The notes beneath the pieces are model-generated. The model was not told where the DNA came from. It saw only the letters and a list, made by a program, of their open reading frames with translations, and searched no databases. Position numbers and translations under genes: made by a program. Positions 43,079 to 53,085 of a DNA stretch of 64,000 nucleotides are shown here, piece by piece. Within the stretch, counting starts at the first letter, position 1. The number at the start of each line of letters is the position of its first letter. Origin of the DNA: Turritopsis dohrnii (lineage: Eukaryota > Cnidaria > Hydrozoa > Anthoathecata > Oceaniidae); the NCBI GenBank assembly GCA_027922465.2, contig BQMF02000377.1:310001-374000 (forward strand), read 5' to 3'.

Positions 43079-43670
43079 CAACAAAGAATAACAAGAGGCC
43101 CTGAGGCCTGAAGGTCAGCGCTTTCAGGAAAGTTGAACAGTGATGGACTTTAAAGCAAAATCGAAAACCTTTTTGCTCACCAGGAAGCTCGAAATAGGAA
43201 TTTTTGAGATACAACTAGTGTGACAGTGAATAAGAAACCCCAGTTCAAATGTGAAACAGATATTGAGTTCATGAAGCAACATAACATTGTAGTAAAATTT
43301 AATTCAAAACAATCATAGGTATTAAATATGCAACACATTCACTCAAATACTTATGAATGCACCATTAAAGTCTACACATAAAACTAATAGAAACAACAAG
43401 AGATGAGGCCTGAAAGTTAGTGATTTCAGCAAAGTTGAAATATGTTGGACTGTGAGGCAAAATCGAAAAACATTTGCAGCTGGAAGGTCAAAATAGTGGC
43501 AGCAATTCAGAGAATAACACATTCCAGTTGAAAAAGCAGACAGGTACCCTCTCAAAATTGATTGCATATACCAGCATCATTACAACAAAACTTAATTCAA
43601 TAAAATCTTTATCAAAGAAATTAAAGATACGAAGCATTCACTCGAATATTTATTAATGTCTTATTTGTAT
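43079..43670 (+). repeat. ~300-bp direct duplication
   Basis: 43079-43375 and 43385-43670 are diverged direct copies. Both start with AACAAGAG-GAGGCCTGAA and GTTGAA, then GGCAAAATCGAAAA, and end with CATTCACTC-AATA. The AACAAGAGGCCC start resembles a motif I recall from invertebrate MITE/SINE tails. Confidence 0.65.
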
Positions 43671-44770
43671 ATACCTGAATATGTAAAATTAATTTTTATA
43701 TAAAAAAGACTTTCATGTAGGGGTTTTCTCTAAAGTAACTTAGTTTTCAAATAAGCTGTTTTTGAGTATATATACTTCAAAAGATTTTATGCAGACCTTG
43801 TGTTATATCATCACAAAAAGTTCAAAAGTAAACCTCTCCCTGTGCAGATGACTCCGAAAAGGAATGACTATAGATCATTAAAGATTTATGACAATAATTA
43901 AAAAATACCGTGTTCGTATGCGTGACAATGTGTCTTTCACACATTTTTGTTGTACTTCATTGAAAATAAAAAAGTAAGCAAAACAACTGTTTATTATTTG
44001 AGAATAAGAAAATAAGAGATTGCTGGCAAAGCAGATAAACAGAATAAAACATAAACAACAACAACAAAATCGCAAAAGCTTTCGATTTAAAAAAATGATA
44101 AAATGAAATTTATCTATGGTGAATAATAATTTTTTACATACATGAAAACATAAAAGATTATATGAAACATCAGTGACAAGACAAGACTATGAAAGAAATA
44201 AAAAATAAACTTATAATGATTTCATAGAGAATTTGTTCATTGAAATACTGAATAGATAGACATTACGGATTTCAAGTGATAATTAGAGTTTGTAAACATC
44301 ATGCGTCCATTGCTTGATAATAAGTGCATTACATTACAACTAACACAAAATATTGTTGATTAATTCAATTTTAAGTAGCACATAAATGCACCTTCACAGA
44401 GGTAATATAAAATGTCTTATTATATATATAGACTTTGGAGATGTTGTCTGTTTGGGTGACTATATATTTCTACACACACACACACATTGAAAACTCTTCT
44501 AAGTTGACGGATGTAACTATATATATAACAGATTACAAAAAAAAAAACATCGACAATGGAATGCATCATAGCATAGGCCCTTGCTTGGCTTGGAGGTAGC
44601 AGAGCTCTCATATCTCCTGACCAATTTAATAACACAAAACACAAAATCAGAAATAAGTAGCTAGCAAGGAAACTCAGCAGTATAATCACAGTATCACTTC
44701 TAACGATCATAATATTGAGAATTGCATTGCTTCCCTGATAAGCATTATAAATCTGTGTTTCCAGAAACGT

Positions 44771-44857
44771 GAATTTTATTTCATAAAATCTCCGCCCGAT
44801 CAAATACTGGTGTATACGCCCATTCGCGCCTTCAGGCTGAAAGTCATTCTTCACGAC
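44771..44857 (+). repeat. Left inverted terminal repeat of the DIRS element
   Basis: Contains TCCGCCCGATCAAATACTGG and TGTATACGCCCATTCGCGCC; nearly perfect reverse complement of 48881-48967 (a few mismatches). Confidence 0.85.
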
Positions 44858-45033
44858 CTCTTTCGTCAATTCTCGCCAAACAAAATGGACGCACAGTAAG
44901 TAATTGGATAAGTTTAGGTATTTAATTCGCCAATTATATGAGTAATCATTCCGTGATTAAGGATAAGATTTAATGTAAACTGTGCTACAGAGTTACACTC
45001 ATACTCTAGCAAGAAATTGATGCTAATGAGACT

Positions 45034-46878
45034 ATGTTCAAACGTCTATTTCATAGGTTGACTCAGACAGCAACCAGTACACAACATCAATCTGATTCTG
45101 TTCAGCCCCAGGCGCAGGTCAGCATTGAAGAAAATATCCCACCTGATACCGAGATTACGTCCAGTGAAGGAGAGGAAGAAATACATGAGCCTCCAACTAA
45201 ACGACCAAGATTCGAGCTGGGGCCAGAGAGCAATGAGAACTTTTGGGAATTACCCAATGGTTTATTGGAGTATGTTCATAAATATATGAGCATACATATT
45301 GCTGATAAGGACAAAGAGGAACAGATTTTGCAAAGTTCCCCAGTTCCGAGTAATCTACGAAAGGTACCTGAACTGGATAACTACATCAAGAACAATTCGA
45401 AGTTTTCCACGTTGAAGCATGAACGAAATCTTAAATTGATTCAAGAAAAATTGTGGAGAGTGTTTGGTCCAGTGTCCCAGCTCTGGGCAACTATGGAGGG
45501 GGAAAGAGAGGATTCTTCGCCAGATGAAGGCTTGGATCAAATATCAACCTTGTTTGATCAATCTATTATGTTGTTTACACAAGTATTCAACTCTATATCA
45601 TATCAAAGAAGAGAAAATATCTTGTCTGCTCTGATGGAGTCACAATCAAGAGTGAAGGACATTTTTAAGAATCAATCAAAGTCTCTGGATGTAACCTCAA
45701 ATACTGTTTTGTTTGGGGAAGAGTTCGAATCACAGTTGACCAAGGAAGCAAAAGCTTTAAAACAATCTGAAAGTTTGTTTACTGGGTTGAAACAGAAATC
45801 TACAAATTTCCAGTCAACATCAAGTAGGTCGACATCCAATCAGCCCTTTCGAAAGGCCCCCTTGTTTCGTGGGAGAGGCAGGGGGCTATTCAACACGAGA
45901 GGACGATACCAGTTTAACTCACAGAGGGGTAAGAATTATTCCTATTCCTTTGTTAAAGCCAGTAAGAAACTCGGAGGTTATTCTTTCAAAAATTCACCCA
46001 TTAGTAAAGGAAATGTTTCCACAAGATCTAATCCCCAATCTGCCTCAAGCAGGGAGACTGAAGTGGTACATTCGAAATTGGGAAGTTCTGACTCAAGATC
46101 CTCAGATTTTAGGGTTTGTAAAAGGGTATCAAATTCCTTTTCAGTCCCTCTCCCGTCTCAACTTCAGCCTCCTCACAGTGCAAATTTCAAGTTAGAGGAG
46201 AAAAATATAGTGAACAAGGAAATTCAGGAAATGTTACGCAAACAAGCTATAGAGATTGTGGAAAGTCCTTCACAGCGCCGTTTCCTCAGCTCCATCTTCG
46301 TTATCCCAAAGAAGGAGTCGGGTTACAGACCAGTAATAAATCTGAGGAATTTGAACAGGCACATTCCGTATCAGCACTTCAAGATGGAAGGTCTATCCCT
46401 TTTGAAGGAACTGTTACAAAAAGGGGATTATATAATAAAGATAGATCTCAAGGATGCTTACTTCTCAGTGCCTCTGAGCAAAAGCTCTCAAAGATATTTG
46501 AGTTTTTTATGGGAGGGAAACATTTATCAGTTTCTCTGCCTGTGTTTTGGCCTGGGTCCAGCCCCACGAATCTTTACGAAACTACTGAAAATTCCAGTAG
46601 CAATATTAAGGAGGTTAAATGTTCGTCTGATAATTTATCTGGACGATTGCTTGATTTTAGCATCAACTCAGGAGGAAGTGGAGATGGCAAGAGACACTCT
46701 CATCTTCATTCTTCAACATCTGGGCTTTACTATCAATTTTCAAAAATCAGTTCTTCAACCATGTCATCTTATTCAGTTTCTGGGTATAGAGATAGATTCG
46801 AACAATTTAAAATTATTTCTTCCCCAAGGAAAAATGGAGAGGATTGTGTCTCATTGTCAGGATCTTCTAGCAGCATAA
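45034..46878 (+). CDS. DIRS ORF1: Gag-like plus reverse transcriptase
   Basis: A 614-codon frame. The first roughly 370 residues are low-complexity and Gag-like, including a GRGRGLFNTRGR basic region near 285-300. Reverse transcriptase follows: FVIPKKESGYRPVINLRNL, then IKIDLKDAYFSVPL, FGLGPAPRIFTKLL, and the catalytic YLDD near residue 535. It ends at TAA 46876-46878, in the same frame as the RNase H region that starts right after, so this stop probably split an RT-RNase H polyprotein. Confidence 0.88.
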   Translation: MFKRLFHRLTQTATSTQHQSDSVQPQAQVSIEENIPPDTEITSSEGEEEIHEPPTKRPRFELGPESNENFWELPNGLLEYVHKYMSIHIADKDKEEQILQSSPVPSNLRKVPELDNYIKNNSKFSTLKHERNLKLIQEKLWRVFGPVSQLWATMEGEREDSSPDEGLDQISTLFDQSIMLFTQVFNSISYQRRENILSALMESQSRVKDIFKNQSKSLDVTSNTVLFGEEFESQLTKEAKALKQSESLFTGLKQKSTNFQSTSSRSTSNQPFRKAPLFRGRGRGLFNTRGRYQFNSQRGKNYSYSFVKASKKLGGYSFKNSPISKGNVSTRSNPQSASSRETEVVHSKLGSSDSRSSDFRVCKRVSNSFSVPLPSQLQPPHSANFKLEEKNIVNKEIQEMLRKQAIEIVESPSQRRFLSSIFVIPKKESGYRPVINLRNLNRHIPYQHFKMEGLSLLKELLQKGDYIIKIDLKDAYFSVPLSKSSQRYLSFLWEGNIYQFLCLCFGLGPAPRIFTKLLKIPVAILRRLNVRLIIYLDDCLILASTQEEVEMARDTLIFILQHLGFTINFQKSVLQPCHLIQFLGIEIDSNNLKLFLPQGKMERIVSHCQDLLAA

Positions 46879-46881
46879 AAG

Positions 46882-48069
46882 GTGTCTGTAAGGGATTTAA
46901 TGAAAGTTGTGGGTCGCCTCTCGTCCTCGGCTATTGCGGTATTTCCCGCTCCACTTCAATACAGAGCTATGCAAAGACAACAAATTCTAGAGTTTGCGAA
47001 AAGTCAGAATTGCGATGTACAGATAGTTTTGAATCAAGAGACAAGGGAGGAACTAAAATGGTGGATAGAGAATCTCCATCTTCACAATGGGGTGGGAATA
47101 GTGTCGACACAACCCCAACTAGTGATTTCATCAGATCCATCTCTACAAGGATGGGGGGCATCCTGCAAGGGACTCAACACCGGGGGACAGTGGTCACGGC
47201 AGGAGAAGGAGTTCCACATCAATTATATAGAATTAAAAGCAGCAAAACTGGCAATATTGTCTTTTCATCGCAGATTTCCTCAGAGTTCCTCAATACACAT
47301 TCAAATGGACAATATAGTGGCTCTAACATATATTATGAAGATGGGGGGAACCAAGCGCGAAGTCCTGTCTGGGTTAAGCAAAGAAATTTGGAAATATCTG
47401 TTGGATCATCAGATCACAATTACTGTCGAGTACCTTCCAGGGATTTTAAATGTGGAAGCAGACAGGATGTCTCGCAGCGTGAAGAACTCAAGCGAGTGGA
47501 AAATGAGTCAACAGGTGTTTCACAATGTATGTCGCGCAAGGTGGACTCCTTGTACAGACCTGTTTGCATCAAGACTGTCGCATCAAGTACCCATTTATTG
47601 TTCTTGGAAGGTAGATCCTTACAGCAAGGGGCAAGATGCATTTCAAACACGTTGGACACATCTGCGAGGTTATGCTTTTCCACCCTTTTCCTTAATAGGC
47701 AGGGTCTTATGGAAAGTCAGATCAGACAAGGCGACAGTTTTGTTAGTAAATCCTGCATGGCAGACTCAGTCATGGTACCCTCAGTTGCTTCAATTATCAG
47801 TACAGAATCCCATTCTGCTTCCAACTTTCCCAGACCTGTTACTGAATCCTCAAGGGGAAAGACATCCTCTCATTCAAAATCAAACCCTTCAACTAGTGGT
47901 TTGGACAGTATCAGGGGAAAGTTGCAAGCAGAAAGCTTATCAGAAAAGGCTGTCAACCTTATCACTGCAGCTAGGAGAGAAGGAACAGTTTCTCATTACG
48001 AATCGGCCTGGCGTAAGTGGGCTAGCTGGCGTTCTGGGAAACAGGTTGATCCAATTCGATGCTCTATAG
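46882..48069 (+). CDS. DIRS RNase H region
   Basis: Same frame as the upstream RT frame, separated by one TAA. RNase H signatures: SSDPSLQGWGA (first Asp), YIELKAAKLAI (Glu), IHIQMDNIVALTYI (Asp), GILNVEADRMSR (last Asp), followed by the DLFASRLSHQVP and NPAWQTQSWYPQLL region typical of DIRS/Ngaro. It has no ATG of its own at the start (GTG), consistent with being part of a longer polyprotein. Confidence 0.85.
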   Translation: MSVRDLMKVVGRLSSSAIAVFPAPLQYRAMQRQQILEFAKSQNCDVQIVLNQETREELKWWIENLHLHNGVGIVSTQPQLVISSDPSLQGWGASCKGLNTGGQWSRQEKEFHINYIELKAAKLAILSFHRRFPQSSSIHIQMDNIVALTYIMKMGGTKREVLSGLSKEIWKYLLDHQITITVEYLPGILNVEADRMSRSVKNSSEWKMSQQVFHNVCRARWTPCTDLFASRLSHQVPIYCSWKVDPYSKGQDAFQTRWTHLRGYAFPPFSLIGRVLWKVRSDKATVLLVNPAWQTQSWYPQLLQLSVQNPILLPTFPDLLLNPQGERHPLIQNQTLQLVVWTVSGESCKQKAYQKRLSTLSLQLGEKEQFLITNRPGVSGLAGVLGNRLIQFDAL

Positions 48070-48887
48070 CATTAGTTATCGAGTTTCTTTCAGATTTGTT
48101 TGAAAAGGGATTAGAATACCAAACAATTGAAGGTTATTGATCAGCTTTGTCAGCATTTCATGAACCAGTAGAGGGTGTTTCCGTGGGAAAGCATACATTA
48201 GTGTCAGCTTTACTGGCAGGTGTTTTTAATAAAAGATGTCCTATCCAAAGATATACTTTTATATGGGATGTTGAGAAAGTTGTTTCTTACCTGGGTACTA
48301 TTAAGACTGAGAATATTTCTGATAAAATGTTGACTTTGAAACTAACCATGCTTCTTGCTTTAACCTCTATAGCCAGGGCACACGAAATTTGTTCTCTAGA
48401 CACCAAGTACTTGATTTAACATCATACAGGTTATACTTTTCATTTCGGAGAGATAACTAAAACGGCAAGAAAAGGAAAGTTGAGATCTCCTATAAAGTTT
48501 TCCCATTTTAAGGAGAATAAAGAGTTATGTGTCTGTCACTATATAGATATTTATTTGGAAAGAACCAGATTATGGAGAGGGAATGAGAGTTTTTTGTTGT
48601 TAGGTATAGTTAAACCTCACAAGCATGTAAAGTCATGTACGGTTTCTAGGTGGATCTTAGAAATTCTTTCCCTGACAGGCGTAGATACTTCAACATTTAA
48701 GGCACATTCTACAAGGTCTGCATCTTCATCAAAGGCAAAATGTCAAGGGGTTCCTATAGCAGAAATTGTTAAAAGAGGTCATTGGTCGTCGGTTAGTACT
48801 TTTGAAAAGTATTTTCACAGAGATGTGAGGGTGAGAGAGAATGATGCATACGAATCCTCAGTTTTACGCTTTGAACAGACGTCGTGA
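47880..48887 (+). pseudogene. DIRS tyrosine recombinase, two in-frame stops
   Basis: It reads in the third frame and overlaps the end of the RNase H frame. Segments: SHYESAWRKWASWRSGKQVD (core-binding part), TGA at 48138-48140, HEPVEGVSVGKHTLVSALLA, TAA at 48417-48419, then the catalytic half. Active-site residues are present: Arg in TSIARAHEI, His-x-x-Arg in AHSTRSASSSKA, and Tyr in FEKYFHR. The frame stops at 48885-48887 inside the right terminal repeat. Confidence 0.85.
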
Positions 48888-49443
48888 AGAATGACTTTCA
48901 GCCTGAAGGCGTGAATGGGCGTATACACCAGTATTAGATCGGGCGGAGATTTTATGAAATGAAATTGAGGATTGTGCAAGGGCGCGAAGCGCCCGCAGTG
49001 CAATCCCGATTTTATAAATAAAATCAAAGCCAACGATCTAATACTGCCCACCCACCAAGACCCCTTCTACAACCAAGAGTAAACCAAAAGTTAACCTTAT
49101 ATTTTAGGTCGTGGATCACGTGGTGGTACTGGTAGTTTTCGTGCACGTGGGAGCAGTAGTTGAATGTGTATAATCGTTTCAAAGAAAGAAACTTTATTAC
49201 TTTATATAATGTCTCATTATTGTGGAACTTCCTCAACTCGAATTGACTAAATCTTTGGATTTCCTTTATTGTGTAAATAGTTATAAGTAGAGATATAAAT
49301 GAAATCGGAGCTCGTATTCGAATGACTTTAATCCTAAAGGCGTGAATGGGCGTATACACCAGTATTAGATCGTTGGCTTCGATTTTATTTATAGAATCGG
49401 GATTGCACTGCGGGCGCTTCGCGCTCTTGCACAATCCTCAACT
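48881..49443 (+). repeat. Right inverted terminal repeat and hairpin block of the DIRS element
   Basis: 48881-48967 is the right terminal repeat. 48968-49048 and 49362-49443 are complementary arms sharing AGGATTGTGCAAG, GGGCGCGAAGCGCCC (or CGGGCGCTTCGCGC) and CAATCCCGATT. A third copy of the terminal repeat core lies at about 49320-49370. This may be the internal complementary region needed for DIRS circularisation, or the end of a second copy. Confidence 0.7.
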
Positions 49444-51030
49444 CCTCTTTATTTTTATGGAGGCCGCACTCACCCTGATAAAGTAGTTGTAATTATCAAT
49501 CAATAAGCAATTCTTAATTAAGCCAAAATCAACAAATAGCCTCTATTCCAGCCTTAAAATTAAGGCTTGTGTTTTTAGTGGTATCAGCCTACAACTGGGG
49601 ACAAAAATTTATGGACTTATAGACGGACGGACGGACGAACACAAATGCTAATGAAAGATCAGCTGCTGCCGCGCTGACCAAAAATCTTATTCTTATACAT
49701 TATTATACATCATAATTATGTATTGTATGATTTTATGATTTTTTAATCAAAATATCTGCCCAAGGAAACAGAATTTCCAAAAACTGTAAGACTTCTGAAA
49801 CAACTTTGTGCCTTCTATCATCCCTCGAAAAAATTTGGATGCAGGAACACTTTAACATCTTTGGAGTTATTCTTTCATTTTACAAAAACCTATGTTATGT
49901 CTTCTTTTGAAAAAGGTAATTACATTTTGTTTTAGTTTGACTTCTTGTTTCTTGAAAAAATGTTGTAGCTCTTATTAAAGAGGAAGCAGTATATAATTTA
50001 TCTGTTGTTGTATATATAGGTTCTTGTCTCAGGGATTTCTGGAAACACCATCTTTTACTATATTGTGGTTGACATAATTATTCAACCATAGATCATTTTT
50101 AGGGTAGGGTATACTATTTGATTTGATGAACGCCTAGTGCAGAAATATGTTTTTATTTTGCTGCCGGATAATGATCAAGGAGCTAGTCTCTAACTTTGAT
50201 TTTGGTCATTTTACTCTATTTCTTAACATAATTTTTTTTCTTTTCTTTCTATCTGACCATCTTGACCAGTACATAGATAAAATATCATGTATTTATCCAA
50301 TCTATCATGGTAATAGGTGATTGAAAATTTATTTATTTGATTCATTACAAGTATGTTTTCATTTGATGGATTCTTCCTGTTCATGTACAAGCAATCAAGA
50401 AAATGAAGAAGATAACAGATGAAGTAATTTATTGGTTATTTACTTAATCTGAAATCTGGCAGAAAATATTATTTTGGCCTACATAAAGTAGTTCAATACA
50501 TTTCATTCATACTCAATTAGTTTTCTTTTGTTTATTTCCCTTATTCCATTAGTGCAACAATAGAGGCTTGCATTATAACACTCCTTACGTTAGGACGAAT
50601 GAATTCGAGTTAATATTTTTTACATTTCGAAAAGTATGTATTAGATTGGGCGTAAACTGGCGTAAATTTCATTGATTGCGCCCTTATGTGTGTTGGCAAA
50701 AAAATTTTGCCTAACCCTTAAAAAATCCTAGATCCGCCCCTGTCTTTTCCAAAACACTTTTCAGAAACCTTCTATGTCCCTGTAAATAAAGACATTGGAG
50801 AGTGATGAAAATGTTAATGATTTTACTTTAATCATTAATAATTCATAGTGAAAATCGATAAACTGTATTATAAAGGAACATTTTATTTAACATAGGAATT
50901 TCGGATGAACCTAGTAGCAACATTGTTTCCACATTTGTTGAAGTTTAGACAATTTATTGACTTTTTAACTCATACTTGATTTATATGAAGCATCATGCAG
51001 ATGTCAGGATGTCATTACACAGCATTCCAC
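49444..51030. other. Non-coding AT-rich sequence
   Basis: No gene supported. It includes a GACGGACGGACGGACG run near 49624 and the right CAGGGGCGGATC-type end (50700-50742). Confidence 0.5.
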
Positions 51031-51960
51031 CAAACTATTAAGTAAATCAATCTACTCCCAATCAAGGTAATTGTAATTTAACATTGTTCCTTTTTAAGTT
51101 TCGTTTCTTCAAAAATATATGTTATATATTTTTCTAAAATCAAAACATAATTCATGTGATCGATGATGTTTTGTTATAAATATCTCCTAGAGTGCCATTT
51201 ATTTTTGAATAAATTTTGAGAGCCTAATTGTAGCTATTGCAGCAACACTTTATTGGGAGCAACTTGTACAATATTGGGTGGATATAGATACAGATAGATT
51301 AACAGAAACGTATCTTAATACCGTGAATTATGCGGAAGTAAAGAGAGTTCATTTGCTAAATATTTTGACATATTACTTTCTTATTTCAAACACAAAGAAG
51401 AACTTACATCATTTAGACAGAAAGATTACATGACTACAGATTATATGCAGTGAATAATGAAAGCATTGATTTAACTATAATTTTATATTTAAATATAAAT
51501 AGGTTATGATCGTCTGTTGGCAATGTAATTATAATAAGAAAGGAAATTAATTAACAATATTCATCTAATTTTTCGCTTGCTTTTCTTAGATAAAATCATT
51601 TAGAAAGATTTCTGTACTGACAGATTTTATCGAAAAATCTTGACAAACTAATTTCAATGGTATCCTTATATGACGGTGCGAATAAAAGTATCCATGGGTG
51701 ATATAAACATATTAAGCAATAAAGAATTTCTGCCATTGAGTTTCATATCCTTAGACAGAACTTCAGAAGGTTTATTCTTTTAAACGTTGAGTTAATGCAA
51801 TTAAGTTGAACAATACGTAAAGGGACAGGGGAACAACCTCGCATTCATCACAATTTATTGATTCGAGCACCTTATTAAGGATAATTCTATTCAATAACCT
51901 TACTCACTATGGAACAGATTATCCTTCAATTGCTTGTTGACAAACAACAAACAGGCCGTC
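51030..51960. repeat. Left arm of ~0.9-kb inverted repeat around gene B
   Basis: Matches the reverse complement of about 56260-57120. Shared landmarks: CAAACTATTAAGTAAATCA, ATGATGTTTTGTTAT, TAGCTATTGCAGCAACA, AGCAACTT and ATATTGGGTGGATATA. A sub-motif, CTTACTCACYATGG plus CCTTYAATTGCTTGTT, repeats at about 51900 and again at about 52200. Confidence 0.7.
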
Positions 51961-53046
51961 AGTTGGAATTGCAATTAAATTAAAATCAAAATCTATTTCT
52001 ATTCAATGACAACATTCCTTAGATGACGGCAACTAAAATGATTCAATTACTATACCGACAAATTTTATACAAAAATTCTGACAACCTCTGCTTTCTTGTC
52101 ATTTCCTTTTACAAGTTAGGATAAACTTAGTAAACAAAAGGAAAGTTTTACCATGAAATGATTATTTTATTGTTTTGAATCGAAATGGATGGTATTAGTG
52201 AGTAACCTTGCTCACCATGGTAAAGATGATCCTTTAATTGCTTGTTAAAACGTGACCCTATTGAAAATTCAACTAAATAGAACTAAATTACTTTAAAAAG
52301 ATCAGCCATTACTGTCGAATATAGACGCCTTATAATACCTTTTTGATTGCTCTTCAAACATTGCATTCATTTCTATGGCCGAATTTCGACAAACAAGAAA
52401 AAAAACAACAAATCAAAGTGCTGCGACATAAATAAATTTCTGCTTTTCAATTTGAAGTGGTATTTCAAGAATTCTCGATAGAAGCCTAATTATGTAACTT
52501 CTTACAAATTTGATTTTGATAAGTTCTTGTTGTAAAAGCATCTGATTGTTAAGAAGCTTGTAGCTCTCATTTGCTATAGTTTGTTAAGATTTTTTCCTGC
52601 TTACTCGCATATGTTCTATTTTCGTATAGACAAATGTTTTTTGCCTAAGAAGACCCAGAATTCATCTTTCTATAGAAATATTCTCCATTGCATTAAAGTT
52701 ATATTAAACATGTAAGCTGGGGATATGGTAAACACAAAGTGTTCAATGTGACAGCCCGGGTATCAGAACAAAACTGATGATGAAAATATTCTCGAGGCAG
52801 TCATCCATTACACAACTGAAAGACACAAAAATTGCTGATAAATACCTAAGAAAAAATATCTTTGTTAGTACCAGTTTCAAGTTTGAATGCTGGATATATA
52901 ATCAGTGTCAATCGTATCTATTTGGTTGGTTAAAATCAAAGTTCTCATAAAGTCCTCTTCTAGAGCATTCTTGTACAACGGGGGAGGTATGGGGCACAAT
53001 GATAACACAATTAAATATTGGTAGAGAAAGTCTGAAAAAAATGTGC

Positions 53047-53052
53047 TTTATT
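53047..53052 (-). terminator. Polyadenylation signal of gene B
   Basis: AATAAA on the minus strand, in an AAATAAATAAAGCACAT context conserved with gene A. Confidence 0.55.
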
Positions 53053-53085
53053 TATTTATAAAATGCTTACAATTGTGCACATAGG

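Larger units (their letters stand above)
44771..49443 (+). mobile_element. DIRS-type tyrosine-recombinase retrotransposon
   Basis: The coding order is gag-like, reverse transcriptase, RNase H, then overlapping tyrosine recombinase, with 87-bp inverted terminal repeats (44771-44857 and 48881-48967) and further complementary blocks at the right end. There is no integrase, protease or LTR. This is the DIRS layout. No methyltransferase domain is seen. Frames are interrupted only by single stop codons. Confidence 0.9.
41452..50742. mobile_element. Possible large hAT-like element with CAGGGGCGGATC-type ends
   Basis: The left end CGGGGGCGCATCCAGGGTTA (with GGCAA) and the right end, read inverted, CAGGGGCGGATCTAGGATTT ... 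GGGTTAGGCAAAA, are similar. TCTTT flanks both (41447-41451 and 50743-50747). If real, the element is 9.3 kb and carries the DIRS retrotransposon inside. No hAT transposase is visible. The ends could instead belong to two separate elements. Confidence 0.4.

Noticed and set aside
46509..47870. Long serine-rich frame overlapping the DIRS RNase H region
   Set aside because: Only its last part (from about 47880) matches tyrosine recombinase; the rest is the out-of-frame reading of RT and RNase H.
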